Assembly: GCF_934202705.1 (NCBI RefSeq)
Contig: NZ_CAKPYE010000004.1
Coordinates: 1-64,000, forward strand
Length of the DNA: 64,000 nucleotides
Origin: an uncultured Limosilactobacillus sp.
Lineage (GTDB): Bacteria; Bacillota; Bacilli; Lactobacillales; Lactobacillaceae
Direction of reading: 5' to 3'
Shown: positions 6,841 through 16,167 of the stretch, piece by piece
Layout of the letters: each line of letters starts with the position of its first letter
Numbering within the stretch: position 1 is the stretch's first letter
Made by a program: the position numbers and the translations under genes
Notes under the pieces: generated by a model
Told to the model about the DNA's origin: nothing
Database searches by the model: none
The model's input: the letters and a program-made list of their open reading frames with translations, nothing else

Positions 6841-9204
6841 ATGGCAAATATACTTAGAAAGTGGATTGAAAGTGACCGTCGTGAGTTACGGCGGATTAAC
6901 CGATTAGCAAATAAGGTTGATAAATACGCTGACGCAATGAGTAAGCTGACTGATGAAGAGCTACAAGCTAAAACGCCGGCATTTAAAGAACGATTACAAA
7001 ATGGTGAAACCTTAGATCAATTGTTACCGGAAGCCTTTGCGGTAGCTCGTGAAGGAGCTAAGCGAGTCTTAGGTCTCTATCCGTTTCATGTTCAGGTAAT
7101 GGGGGGGATTGTGCTCCATGAAGGAAACATTGCCGAAATGAAGACCGGTGAAGGAAAAACTTTGACGGCGACGATGCCGGTGTACTTGAATGCTTTAAGT
7201 GGCAAAGGGGTTCACGTTATTACGGTTAACGAATACCTTTCTCAACGGGACGCTGAAGAAATGGGTCGTCTCTACCGATGGCTTGGTTGTTCTGTCGGTG
7301 TTAATGGTGCTGAAAAGAGTCCAGATGAAAAACGAGCGGCCTATCAATGTGACATCATGTATTCAACCAATAGTGAAATTGGCTTTGACTATTTACGTGA
7401 TAATATGGCGGTTTATAAAGAGGACCAGGTTCAACGTGGATTGAACTACTGTATCGTTGACGAAGTGGACTCAATCTTAATTGATGAAGCCCGAACACCA
7501 TTAATTATTTCAGGACCAGGGACCGGAACCTCAAAGCTTTATAAACAGACTGATAAGTTTGTTAAAAGGCTAAAAAAAGATGAAGACTACAAGATTGACC
7601 TTGAATCAAAGACTGTCTCGTTAACTGACCAGGGAATTAAAAAGGCAGAAAAGTACTTTAACTTGGATAACCTTTATAATCCAGAAAATACGGCGTTAAC
7701 ACACCACTTGGATCAAGCTTTACGGGCTAATTACATTATGATCTTAGATAAAGATTATGTGGTATCGGACGGTGAAGTCCTAATTGTGGATTCTTTTACT
7801 GGTCGGGTCATGAAGGGGCGACGGTTCTCTGATGGCCTTCACCAAGCCATCGAGGCCAAAGAAGGCGTAGAAATCCAAGAAGAAAACAAGACGATGGCCA
7901 ACATCACCTACCAAAACTTGTTCCGGATGTACAACAAGTTATCCGGGATGACAGGGACGGCCCGGACGGAAATGGAAGAATTTCGTGAAATTTATAATAT
8001 GGAAGTTATTACCATTCCAACCAATCGACCGGTAGCTCGGAAAGATGAACCAGACTTGCTGTACCCAACCCTTGATAGTAAGTTTGCAGCGGTGGTGGAG
8101 CGAATCAAGAAGCTTCATAAAAAAGGTCAGCCAGTGCTAGTGGGGACCGTTGCTGTTGAAACCTCAGAACATTTGTCGCACCTGTTAGACCAAGCTAATA
8201 TTCCACACGTGGTCTTGAACGCGAAAAACCATAAAAAGGAAGCTGAGATTATTAAAAACGCGGGCCAAGTTGGCGCGGTAACGATTGCCACCAACATGGC
8301 TGGTCGGGGAACTGATATTAAACTAGGGCCTGGCGTCAAAGAACTTGGTGGCCTTGCAGTTATCGGGACTGAACGTCATGAATCGCGGCGAATTGATAAT
8401 CAATTGCGGGGACGTTCTGGTCGGCAAGGTGATCCTGGATTATCACAATTTTATTTATCACTGGAAGATGATTTAATGCGACGCTTCGGTGGTGATCGAA
8501 TTAAGGCTTTCCTAGATCGGATGAAAGTTAAGGGTGACGATGCTGTGATTAAGAGCCGTTTCCTGACCCGACAAGTTGAATCAGCTCAAAAACGGGTTGA
8601 AGGGAACAACTATGATTCTCGGAAGAACGTTCTGCAGTATGACGACGTAATGCGTGAACAGCGAGAAATTATCTATAAAGAGCGTCAACAGGTAATTACC
8701 GAACAGAAGTCTCTAAAATGGGTTCTGATGCCAATGGTTAAGCGAACCATTCAACGGGAGGTTGACCAGCACACGTTGGGAGACCAAAAAGATTGGAAAT
8801 TACAAGAGATCGTTGATTTTGCTGGTGAGGTCTTAGTAAAACCTGATGAAATCAGTGTTGATGATTTAAAGGGTAAAAACCAAGAAGAAATTGTCGACTA
8901 CTTAATGAGCCTGGCCCAAGGAGTTTATAAGGATAAGCAGCGTCAGCTTTATGATGCGGATCAAATGCTTGAATTTGAAAAAGTCGTGATCTTACGAGTG
9001 GTAGATGCCCATTGGACTGATCACATTGACGTGATGGATCAATTCCGGCAGTCTGTTGGTTTACGGGGCTATGGACAATTAAATCCATTAGTTGAATACC
9101 AAACTGCTGGTTACCATATGTTTGAGCAAATGATCGCTGATATCGAATATGAAACTACCCGATTATTCATGAAGTCTGAAATTCGTCAAAACGTTACCAG
9201 GTAA
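6841..9204 (+). CDS. secA: Preprotein translocase ATPase SecA
   Basis: A 787-residue motor ATPase that drives unfolded preproteins through SecYEG. Walker A-like TGEGKT lies at residues 102-107. The DEVDSILIDEARTPLI block marks motif II and the start of the preprotein cross-linking domain. TNMAGRGTDIKLG and QLRGRSGRQGDPG cover motifs V-VI of the second nucleotide-binding fold. It ends FMKSEIRQNVTR and lacks the C-terminal zinc-binding cysteines that bind SecB in proteobacteria, as in other lactobacilli. AGGAAAGGA precedes the ATG. secA followed by prfB is the conserved Firmicutes order. SecG of the channel is encoded at 37117. Confidence 0.98.
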   Translation: MANILRKWIESDRRELRRINRLANKVDKYADAMSKLTDEELQAKTPAFKERLQNGETLDQLLPEAFAVAREGAKRVLGLYPFHVQVMGGIVLHEGNIAEMKTGEGKTLTATMPVYLNALSGKGVHVITVNEYLSQRDAEEMGRLYRWLGCSVGVNGAEKSPDEKRAAYQCDIMYSTNSEIGFDYLRDNMAVYKEDQVQRGLNYCIVDEVDSILIDEARTPLIISGPGTGTSKLYKQTDKFVKRLKKDEDYKIDLESKTVSLTDQGIKKAEKYFNLDNLYNPENTALTHHLDQALRANYIMILDKDYVVSDGEVLIVDSFTGRVMKGRRFSDGLHQAIEAKEGVEIQEENKTMANITYQNLFRMYNKLSGMTGTARTEMEEFREIYNMEVITIPTNRPVARKDEPDLLYPTLDSKFAAVVERIKKLHKKGQPVLVGTVAVETSEHLSHLLDQANIPHVVLNAKNHKKEAEIIKNAGQVGAVTIATNMAGRGTDIKLGPGVKELGGLAVIGTERHESRRIDNQLRGRSGRQGDPGLSQFYLSLEDDLMRRFGGDRIKAFLDRMKVKGDDAVIKSRFLTRQVESAQKRVEGNNYDSRKNVLQYDDVMREQREIIYKERQQVITEQKSLKWVLMPMVKRTIQREVDQHTLGDQKDWKLQEIVDFAGEVLVKPDEISVDDLKGKNQEEIVDYLMSLAQGVYKDKQRQLYDADQMLEFEKVVILRVVDAHWTDHIDVMDQFRQSVGLRGYGQLNPLVEYQTAGYHMFEQMIADIEYETTRLFMKSEIRQNVTR

Positions 9205-9226
9205 TTCATGGGAATGATGAAACATG

Positions 9227-9345
9227 GGGGCTGTGTCATAAGTCCTTTTACCAAGCTAAAATATGAATAGCATGGTACGTAATGGCCTCCAAGGGGACGG
9301 TAAAACCGGACTCTGGGGGCTTATTTTCGTTCAATGGATGATTAA
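9227..9345. repeat. Small repeat-like insert between secA and prfB
   Basis: The 160-nt gap begins with GGGGCTGTGTCATAAGTC (9227-9244), the motif also found reverse-complemented at 54-71. An imperfect hairpin (ACCAaGCTA / TAGCaTGGT) follows, then a C- and G-rich hairpin up to about 9340. No ORF is present. It looks like a non-coding repeat or an IS remnant. Confidence 0.4.
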
Positions 9346-9366
9346 AATTGTTAAGGAGCTTAGATT

Positions 9367-10483
9367 GTGGAATTAACAGATATTAGTAAAAAGATCAACC
9401 AGATGCAAACAGAAGTTTCGCACTTCGGGAGGTCTCTTTGACCTTGATGCACTCAATGAACAAATTGCTGAAAACGAACATCGGATGACAGCACCAGATT
9501 TTTGGAATGACAGTGAACGTGCACAACAGTTGATCAATGAAAATAATCAATTGAAAACTAGACGGGACACGTTTACCAATTTACGCGACCAACTGGACGA
9601 TTTGGCAACGAGTGTTGAATTGCTCAAGGAACTTCCTGATGAAGAGATCAGAACTGAATTGGATCATCAGTTACCGCAAGTGGAAAAACAGCTGGAACAG
9701 TATCGTTTAAGTCAACTTTTGAGTGGACCTTATGATGCTAACAATGCAATTTTAGAAATTCACCCAGGTGCTGGTGGAACGGAAGCTCAAGATTGGGGCG
9801 AAATGTTACTACGAATGTATCTCCGTTGGGCTGATCAGCATGATTTTGATGTTGAAACTGCAGCGTATGAGGCTGGTGAAGAAGCTGGAATTAAAAGTGT
9901 TACCTTATTAATCAAAGGTCACAATGCTTTTGGATATTTGCATCCAGAAAAGGGAGTTCACCGACTAGTTCGAATTTCACCATTTGATGCAGCCGGGCGA
10001 CGACATACTTCTTTTGCATCGGTCGATGTGATGCCCGAACTGGACGAAAGTGTGGACATTGATATTGATCCGGCTGACTTACGGGTTGATACATTCCGGT
10101 CAAGCGGTGCTGGTGGGCAGCACATTAATAAAACTGAATCTGCAGTGCGGATTACACACCTTCCAACGGGGATTGTTACTTCTTCACAGGCTGAACGTTC
10201 GCAACTACAAAATCGGGTTACAGCGATGAATATGTTAAAGTCCAAACTTTATGAGTTGGAGCAAGAAAAAAAGGCGAAAAAGCGGGCAGAACTGGAAGGC
10301 GAACAACTAGAGATTGGCTGGGGCTCCCAAATTCGGTCCTATGTTTTCCATCCGTATACCTTGGTTAAGGACAACCGAACCGGTTATGAAACTCATGATG
10401 GACAAGCAGTTATGGATGGTGACTTAGACCCATTTATTAATGCTTACTTGCAGTGGCAGCTAAGCAAGAAAAATCCGCATTAA
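9367..10483 (+). CDS. prfB: Peptide chain release factor 2, made by programmed +1 frameshift
   Basis: RF2 recognises UGA and UAA and hydrolyses peptidyl-tRNA on the ribosome. Translation starts at GTG 9367 (AAGGAG, 8-nt spacer) and reaches an in-frame TGA at 9439-9441 after 24 codons. The site is GGGAGG-TCT-CTT-TGA-C: an internal Shine-Dalgarno-like run, three bases, then the CTT slippery codon and the poor-context UGA. A +1 shift to GAC at 9440 opens the remaining frame, giving about 371 residues, the family length. The catalytic loop SGAGGQHINKTESAVR and the recognition segment RISPFDAAGRRHTS are both present. A start at ATG 9485 would remove the N-terminus and is not the real one. Confidence 0.97.
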
Positions 10484-10528
10484 TGATGTGATTATAAAGT
10501 GCCTAAATTTTTATTAGAGGGTGAACAG

Positions 10529-10846
10529 ATGTCAACACGTAGAAAGATGCATAAACAATTGACGAAGTCGAATTCTAACCGCATTATTGCTGGAGTGCTT
10601 GGTGGAATTGCTGAATATTGGAATGTCAAACCTAACGTTGTCCGGGTGGTTTATTTAGTGCTAACGGCTCTGACATCATTTGTACCAGGGATTGTGATTT
10701 ATTTGATGTTAGCAGTCTTAATGCCTGATGATCCACATAAGGATAATCTGTGGAAAAACCTGGCGAGTCTATTTAGCCAAGGACGTCAGCATGACGCCCA
10801 GACAGCACGAAAAGAACTTCACGATGTTGAAGAGAAGGATTTATAA
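10529..10846 (+). CDS. PspC-domain membrane protein (YvlC-like)
   Basis: A 105-residue PspC-family protein related to Bacillus YvlC. The N-terminal basic segment carries the PspC signature (RIIAGVLGGIAEYWNVKP, about residues 19-36). A transmembrane segment with YLVLTALTSFVPGIVIYLML follows, then an acidic cytoplasmic tail. In Bacillus, yvlC and yvlD belong to the envelope-stress LiaRS regulon. Here the next gene is the yvlD-like gene, 12 nt away, so the pair is preserved. GAGGGTGA ends 4-7 nt before ATG 10529; the longer frame from 10499 has no such site. Confidence 0.88.
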   Translation: MSTRRKMHKQLTKSNSNRIIAGVLGGIAEYWNVKPNVVRVVYLVLTALTSFVPGIVIYLMLAVLMPDDPHKDNLWKNLASLFSQGRQHDAQTARKELHDVEEKDL

Positions 10847-10858
10847 GGGATTTAACAG

Positions 10859-11221
10859 ATGAAAGGATACTTCAAAAGCGTTCTAATCAATACCATTTTG
10901 TTTATTGCACTTGCTGGATTGTTAAGGGATTCTGGAACATTTTATGTTGCAAGTGTTGGAGTCGCGATCATTGCAAGTGTCGTTTTGGGGATTCTAAATA
11001 CGTTAGTGAAACCAATTCTTCTGCTCCTTTCACTGCCGATTACCGTGGTGACGTTAGGATTATTTAGTATTGTCATTAATGGTTTGATGCTGCAACTTAC
11101 ATCACTTGTAGTGGGTGAGGACGTATTTAATTTCTCGTCATTTGGAATGGCAATGGTCGTTGCGATTATTATGTCTATCTGTAACGTTATTATTACTCGT
11201 CATTTTGAAACGATGGATTAA
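10859..11221 (+). CDS. Phage-holin-4 superfamily membrane protein (YvlD-like)
   Basis: A 120-residue protein with four hydrophobic helices, matching the PF04020 (phage_holin_4_2) family that includes Bacillus YvlD. Diagnostic stretches are NTLVKPILLLLSLPITVVTLGL in the middle and the polar residues ending the last helix. Despite the family name it is a chromosomal membrane protein of unclear function, often paired with a PspC protein as here. It ends 12 nt before hprK, which places it in a PspC-YvlD-hprK-lgt-gpsA transcript. Confidence 0.85.
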   Translation: MKGYFKSVLINTILFIALAGLLRDSGTFYVASVGVAIIASVVLGILNTLVKPILLLLSLPITVVTLGLFSIVINGLMLQLTSLVVGEDVFNFSSFGMAMVVAIIMSICNVIITRHFETMD

Positions 11222-11233
11222 GGAGGGAAGACG

Positions 11234-12193
11234 ATGGAACAGGCAGAGACAGTTACGGTTCGTGAACTTGTACAAAATGCACGGTTAAAAGTTTTACAGG
11301 GGGAAGAAGGACTGGATCGACCAATTGTCACGAGTGACATTTGTCGACCGGCACTCGAATTTGCGGGATATTTTACTCATTATCCAGCAATGCGGATTCA
11401 ATTATTAGGGATTACCGAAACGTCCTTTGCTCAAGAATTAACCCATGAAAAGCGGAAAAATTATTTGGAACGGATGTGTCAACCGCAAACACCTTGTTTT
11501 GTTGTTTCAACTGACTTACCAGTGATGCCTGAATTGGAAAAAGCAGCTGCGGCTGCTCATATTCCAATTTTAGGGACGCACTTAACTTCTTCACGAGTGT
11601 TGGGGAATATGACTTCTTATTTAGTAAGTCGACTGGCAAAGCGTCAATCAATTCATGGTGTTTTGGTTGATATTAGTGGGGTTGGCGTTCTAATTACTGG
11701 TGATTCAGGAGTCGGTAAGAGCGAAACGGCACTAGAATTAGTACGGCGGGGCCACCGATTAGTTGCCGATGATCGCGTTGAAGTCTATGCACGTGATGAA
11801 CAGACCCTGGTAGGTTCGGCACCAGCCATTTTACAGCACCTAATGGAAATTCGTGGAATTGGGATCATTGATGTGATGACCCTTTATGGAACTGGTTCAG
11901 TGATGCCTGAAGATACTATTAACTTTATTGTTCATTTGGAAACGTGGACCCCTGATACCCAGTTTGATCGTCTTGGTGACCGCGGTGATCAGCAGATTAT
12001 TCAAGATGTTGCTGTACCAAAAGTGTCGGTCCCGGTTAAGACTGGACGAAATTTAGCCATCATTATTGAATCAGCAGCGATGAACTTCCGTGCCAATACA
12101 ATGGGGTACGATGCAACGAAGACATTTGACGATAACTTGAATCGACTAATTAAGAAGAATTCAGTTGATGACGGAAAGGATCATAAGGCATAA
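11234..12193 (+). CDS. hprK: HPr kinase/phosphorylase
   Basis: A 319-residue bifunctional enzyme that phosphorylates HPr on Ser46 when glycolytic intermediates are high and removes the phosphate by phosphorolysis. HPr-Ser-P is the co-effector of CcpA in catabolite control. The N-terminal half is the HPrK_N domain. The C-terminal half has P-loop GDSGVGKS at residues 156-163, the ADDRVEV block and the signature EIRGIGIIDVM. AGGAGGGAAG precedes the ATG. The stop codon overlaps the start of lgt (TAATG). It is functionally linked to the cre-type sites seen near 51270 and 60590. Confidence 0.98.
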   Translation: MEQAETVTVRELVQNARLKVLQGEEGLDRPIVTSDICRPALEFAGYFTHYPAMRIQLLGITETSFAQELTHEKRKNYLERMCQPQTPCFVVSTDLPVMPELEKAAAAAHIPILGTHLTSSRVLGNMTSYLVSRLAKRQSIHGVLVDISGVGVLITGDSGVGKSETALELVRRGHRLVADDRVEVYARDEQTLVGSAPAILQHLMEIRGIGIIDVMTLYGTGSVMPEDTINFIVHLETWTPDTQFDRLGDRGDQQIIQDVAVPKVSVPVKTGRNLAIIIESAAMNFRANTMGYDATKTFDDNLNRLIKKNSVDDGKDHKA

Positions 12194-13005
12194 TGAGAGC
12201 AGGCTTAGCATTAAATCCGATTGCATGGCAGCTAGGGCCATTTAAAATCCATTGGTATGGAGTCATTATTGCAAGTGGCGTGGTGATTGCTTTGTGGCTT
12301 GCGGTTCATGAGGGCAAACGACAAGGAATTCCTGAAGACGATTTTTATGATTATTTATTATGGGCTTTGCCAATTGCGATCATTTGTGCACGAATTTATT
12401 ATGTCATTTTCCAATGGTCCTATTATCAACACCATCCAGATGAAATTATTGCAATTTGGGATGGCGGAATTGCAATTTATGGCGCCATTTTAGGTGGCTT
12501 GATTGTGATGATCATTTTTTGCCGGCACCGATTTATTCCGATCTGGACGATGCTAGATGTAGTGTCACCAACGGTCATTTTAGCGCAAGGAATTGGTCGG
12601 TGGGGTAACTTCATGAATCAGGAAGCATTTGGTAAAATTACTACGAAGGTAGCGTTGCAAGCTCAGCATTTGCCAGGGTGGATGGTTCAACAGATGAACA
12701 TTCAAGGAGCTTACCGAGTGCCGACCTTTTTATATGAATCAGTGTGGGATGTGACCGGTTTTATTTTATTGGTCCTTTTGCGACGCCACCGACAATTCTT
12801 CAAACAAGGGGAAGTTTTTCTAGCCTATGTTGGTTGGTATGCAGCTGGTCGGTTGGTGATTGAAGGAATGAGAACGGATAGTCTAATGCTTGGGCCGGTT
12901 CGGATCTCACAATTACTTTCCATCGTTTTGTTGATTGGCGCGATTGTGATAGTTGTTTGGCGACGGTTCCGCTATGGTCGTCAATTAAAGTGGTACTTGA
13001 ATTAA
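12193..13005 (+). CDS. lgt: Prolipoprotein diacylglyceryl transferase
   Basis: A 270-residue integral membrane enzyme that moves diacylglycerol from phosphatidylglycerol to the lipobox cysteine of prolipoproteins. Recognisable blocks are FKIHWYGVIIASGVVIALWL near the start, AIYGAILGG, and the signature GRWGNFMNQEAFG with its essential Arg and Asn. There are about seven membrane helices. The ATG shares one base with the hprK stop, so the two are translationally coupled. hprK-lgt is a widespread Firmicutes pair. Confidence 0.97.
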   Translation: MRAGLALNPIAWQLGPFKIHWYGVIIASGVVIALWLAVHEGKRQGIPEDDFYDYLLWALPIAIICARIYYVIFQWSYYQHHPDEIIAIWDGGIAIYGAILGGLIVMIIFCRHRFIPIWTMLDVVSPTVILAQGIGRWGNFMNQEAFGKITTKVALQAQHLPGWMVQQMNIQGAYRVPTFLYESVWDVTGFILLVLLRRHRQFFKQGEVFLAYVGWYAAGRLVIEGMRTDSLMLGPVRISQLLSIVLLIGAIVIVVWRRFRYGRQLKWYLN

Positions 13006-13019
13006 AAGGGGTAAAAATT

Positions 13020-14036
13020 ATGAGTGAAAAAGTGGCAGTATTAGGTGCTGGATCTTGGGGTAGCATTTTGGCAAATATGTTGGTTGAGAATGGTCACGAA
13101 GTGCAATTATGGTCTCGTGATCCGGAGCAAGTCGAAGCACTCAATGAGTGGCATATTAATCCACAATACATGAAGGATTTTAAATATAATCAAAACTTGT
13201 TAGCAACTGATGATATGGCTCAAGCAGTTAATGGTGCTAAGTACGTGCTAGTTGTAATTCCAACCAAGGGGTTACGTGAAGTTGCTGGCAAACTTAACCA
13301 AGTTTTGGAAGATCAAGATAGTACACCATTGATTATTCATGCAACCAAAGGGCTGGAGCAAGATACATATAAGCGTCCTTCACAGATGTTAGCAGAAGAA
13401 ATTGCACCACAACATCGTGAAGATATCGTGGTATTATCTGGACCTAGTCATGCAGAGGATGTGGCTTTGCAAGACATGACTGCAGTTACGGCAGCGTGCG
13501 CTAATATGAGCAGCGCAGAAAAAGCCCAAAAACTCTTCAGCAATAACTTTTTCCGGGTTTACACCAATGATGACGTAATTGGCGCTGAATTTGGAGCGGC
13601 CTTAAAGAACATTATTGCAATTGGGGCTGGTGCTTTACAAGGGCTCGGTTACAAGGATAATGCGCGCGCTGCGTTGATTACGCGTGGACTGGCTGAAATT
13701 CGTCGGCTTGGGGTTGCCTTTGGTGCGAATCCATTTACCTTTATTGGCTTGTCTGGGGTAGGTGACTTAGTGGTGACGGCAACTAGTAAGAATTCGCGGA
13801 ACTGGCGTGCCGGATATCAACTAGGTGAAGGACGAAAGCTAGAAGATGTAATTAGTCATATGGGAATGGTAATTGAAGGTGTTTACACTACTAAGGCAGC
13901 TTATGAGCTGGCGCAAAAACGTCAGGTCAAGATGCCGATTACTGAAGCCCTTTATCATGTCTTATACGAAGGACAGAATATTGAAACAGCGATCACTAAC
14001 TTGATGGATCGTGAAGTTACTTCGGAATTAAAGTAA
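13020..14036 (+). CDS. gpsA: Glycerol-3-phosphate dehydrogenase [NAD(P)+]
   Basis: A 338-residue cytoplasmic enzyme reducing dihydroxyacetone phosphate to sn-glycerol-3-phosphate for phospholipid synthesis. The Rossmann motif VLGAGSWGSILANML lies at residues 7-21. The catalytic-domain block GAEFGAALKNIIAIGAGALQGLGYKDNARAALITRG includes the conserved Lys. GLSGVGDLVVTATSKNSRNWRAG follows. The start is ATG 13020 after GGGG; the 21 codons upstream in the open frame overlap lgt. It is the last gene of the hprK transcript. Confidence 0.97.
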   Translation: MSEKVAVLGAGSWGSILANMLVENGHEVQLWSRDPEQVEALNEWHINPQYMKDFKYNQNLLATDDMAQAVNGAKYVLVVIPTKGLREVAGKLNQVLEDQDSTPLIIHATKGLEQDTYKRPSQMLAEEIAPQHREDIVVLSGPSHAEDVALQDMTAVTAACANMSSAEKAQKLFSNNFFRVYTNDDVIGAEFGAALKNIIAIGAGALQGLGYKDNARAALITRGLAEIRRLGVAFGANPFTFIGLSGVGDLVVTATSKNSRNWRAGYQLGEGRKLEDVISHMGMVIEGVYTTKAAYELAQKRQVKMPITEALYHVLYEGQNIETAITNLMDREVTSELK

Positions 14037-14048
14037 TACTAGAAACTG

Positions 14049-14057
14049 TGGTAAAAT
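14049..14057 (+). promoter_or_regulatory. Extended -10 element before galU
   Basis: TGGTAAAAT matches the extended -10 form. It lies 40 nt upstream of the galU ATG. Confidence 0.5.
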
Positions 14058-14097
14058 GAACACGCATACATTTTACTAATGGGAAGGAATTAGATTT

Positions 14098-15009
14098 ATG
14101 AAACAAGTACGTAAGGCAATTATTCCAGCTGCTGGATTAGGGACACGTTTTCTACCAGCAACCAAGGCCTTAGCCAAGGAAATGTTGCCAATTGTCGATA
14201 AGCCAACGATCCAGTTTATCGTTGAAGAAGCACGGAAGTCTGGAATTGAAGACATTGTTGTTGTCGATGGTAAGAACAAGCGTTCAATTGAAGACCACTT
14301 TGACTCAAATCCTGAATTGGAAGACAACTTACGTGCTAAGCATAAGGATGAAATGCTGAAGTTAGTTGAAGAAACAACGGATATTAACATCTACTTTATT
14401 CGTCAATCACACCCACGGGGACTTGGCGATGCAGTGTTGACTGCACGGGACTTTATTGGGGATGAACCATTTGTCGTGATGCTTGGTGATGATCTGAACA
14501 ACATTAATAACAATGGTAATGCCTTAACGAAGGAATTGATTGATAGTTACCATCAAACTGGTGCTTCAACACTAGCCGTTATGCGGGTTCCGCATGAAGA
14601 CACTGCTAAGTATGGGGTTATTAATCCAAGTGCGGAAGTGGAAAAGGGCCTTTATAATGTAACGAGTTTCGTTGAAAAGCCTAATCCAAAGGATGCGCCA
14701 AGTGACTTGGCAATTATTGGTCGCTACGTCTTTACTCCTGAAATTTTTGATGTCCTAGCTAAGACAAAGCCAGGTAAGGGTGGTGAAATCCAATTAACGG
14801 ATGCGATTAACACCTTGAACAAGACTCAACGGGTTTTTGCTCATGAATACATGGGTGATCGTTACGATGTTGGTAACAAGTTTGGCTGGATCCAGACAAA
14901 TATTGAATATGGATTACAACATCCACAAACCAAGGATGAATTACGGACTTATATTAAACAGCTCGGTGCGAAGTTAAGTGCGGAAGATAAGAAGAAGCAG
15001 ACTAAATAA
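14098..15009 (+). CDS. galU: UTP-glucose-1-phosphate uridylyltransferase
   Basis: A 303-residue nucleotidyltransferase making UDP-glucose from UTP and glucose-1-phosphate for polysaccharides, teichoic acid decoration and galactose metabolism. The N-terminal nucleotide-binding signature RKAIIPAAGLGTRFLPATKALAKEMLPI has the catalytic Arg. VMLGDDL is the metal/nucleotide site, and the VEKP and GGEIQLTDAI motifs complete the family pattern. Its substrate is supplied by the phosphohexomutase at 17035. It is a monocistronic unit with its own extended -10 and a terminator. Confidence 0.97.
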   Translation: MKQVRKAIIPAAGLGTRFLPATKALAKEMLPIVDKPTIQFIVEEARKSGIEDIVVVDGKNKRSIEDHFDSNPELEDNLRAKHKDEMLKLVEETTDINIYFIRQSHPRGLGDAVLTARDFIGDEPFVVMLGDDLNNINNNGNALTKELIDSYHQTGASTLAVMRVPHEDTAKYGVINPSAEVEKGLYNVTSFVEKPNPKDAPSDLAIIGRYVFTPEIFDVLAKTKPGKGGEIQLTDAINTLNKTQRVFAHEYMGDRYDVGNKFGWIQTNIEYGLQHPQTKDELRTYIKQLGAKLSAEDKKKQTK

Positions 15010-15016
15010 TTTAACA

Positions 15017-15050
15017 AAAGGACTGGTTATTGAACAATGACCAGTCCTTT
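15017..15050 (+). terminator. Terminator after galU
   Basis: Stem AAAGGACTGGTTATTG pairs with CAATGACCAGTCCTTT, with a short T run. Confidence 0.8.
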
Positions 15051-15136
15051 ACATGTTTTTAGCGGTAGGCTATAATTACTATAACTTATAAATAGTAAGT
15101 GAAATGATAGACACAATAGTCAAATTCAAGTAGAAT
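15048..15136 (+). promoter_or_regulatory. Two possible promoters of trxB
   Basis: Distal: TTACAT (15048-15053), 17 nt, TATAAT (15071-15076). Proximal: TAGACA (15108-15113), 17 nt, TAGAAT (15131-15136). Both have correct spacing; either or both may be used. Confidence 0.55.
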
Positions 15137-15165
15137 AAACTTAACTATAGAACGGAGGAATCAAA

Positions 15166-16104
15166 ATGGCAGAAGAAAAACAGTTAAACTTTGATGTTAT
15201 CATTGTGGGCGCTGGACCAGCTGGAATGACGACAGCGCTGTATGCATCACGTGCCAACCTATCTGTACTCATGCTGGACCGCGGTATTTACGGGGGGAAC
15301 CTTAACAATACTGCAACGATTGAAAATTACACTGGATTTCCTTCAGTTCAAGGACCAGACCTTGCTAAACAAATGTATGATGGGGCGGTTCAATTTGGTG
15401 CTCAATATGCCTATGGGACTGTTGAAAAAGTAGAATTAGACGGTGATCTCAAAAAGGTAACAACCGACATGGGGGATACGTATACCGCGAAGGCATTGGT
15501 AATTGCTAGCGGTTCTGAACAAAAGAAGCTTGGCGTTCCTGGTGAACAAGAGTATGGCGGGAAGGGTGTTTCCTACTGTGCGGTCTGTGATGGGGCCTTT
15601 TTCAAAGGGAAGCATTTAATAGTAGTTGGTGGCGGTGATTCCGCTGTTGAAGAAGGAATGTATCTAACCCAATTTGCTTCTAAGGTATCTGTATTGGTGC
15701 GTCATGACCGTTTGCGCGCAACAGCGATTGCCCAAGATAAGGCAAAGCAAAATTCAAAAATGGAGTTTATTTTCAATACTAGTGTGACCGAAATTGAGGG
15801 TGACAATCAAAGGGTAACTGCAGTTAAGACTCATAATAATCAGACTGGTGAGGACGGGTCGATGCAGGCCGACGGTGTCTTTATCTATATTGGTAATGTC
15901 CCAATGACGAAACCGTTTGCCGACCTGGGTATTCTTGATGAGCAAGGCTGGGTAATGACTAATGATCACATGGCAACAAAGGTTCCGGGAGTATTTGCTG
16001 TTGGTGATGTGCGCGAAACTTTGCTCCGTCAAATTGCAACGGCGGTTGGTGATGGGGCGCTTGCTGGTCAACAAGTGTTTAAATATATTGATAATTTAAA
16101 GTAA
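15166..16104 (+). CDS. trxB: Thioredoxin-disulfide reductase
   Basis: A 312-residue FAD/NADPH flavoenzyme that reduces thioredoxin. FAD-binding GAGPAG is at residues 15-20. The redox-active CAVC is at 138-141, within the canonical SYCAVCDGAFF context. The NADPH site is GGGDSAVEEGMYL, and the C-terminal FAD motif VFAVGDVRE is present. CGGAGGA precedes the ATG. It is single-gene, between two terminators. Confidence 0.98.
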   Translation: MAEEKQLNFDVIIVGAGPAGMTTALYASRANLSVLMLDRGIYGGNLNNTATIENYTGFPSVQGPDLAKQMYDGAVQFGAQYAYGTVEKVELDGDLKKVTTDMGDTYTAKALVIASGSEQKKLGVPGEQEYGGKGVSYCAVCDGAFFKGKHLIVVGGGDSAVEEGMYLTQFASKVSVLVRHDRLRATAIAQDKAKQNSKMEFIFNTSVTEIEGDNQRVTAVKTHNNQTGEDGSMQADGVFIYIGNVPMTKPFADLGILDEQGWVMTNDHMATKVPGVFAVGDVRETLLRQIATAVGDGALAGQQVFKYIDNLK

Positions 16105-16123
16105 TACCCTGGAGGGTTACAAC

Positions 16124-16155
16124 AAGAGGCTAGGCGAGTTTCCGGCCTCTTTTTT
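16124..16155 (+). terminator. Terminator after trxB
   Basis: AAGAGGC pairs with GCCTCTT around a 14-nt loop and is followed by a T run. Confidence 0.75.
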
Positions 16156-16167
16156 AAGGAATGAAGA

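Noticed and set aside
9485..10483. prfB starting at ATG 9485
   Set aside because: The conserved N-terminus lies upstream and is joined by the +1 frameshift at 9438.
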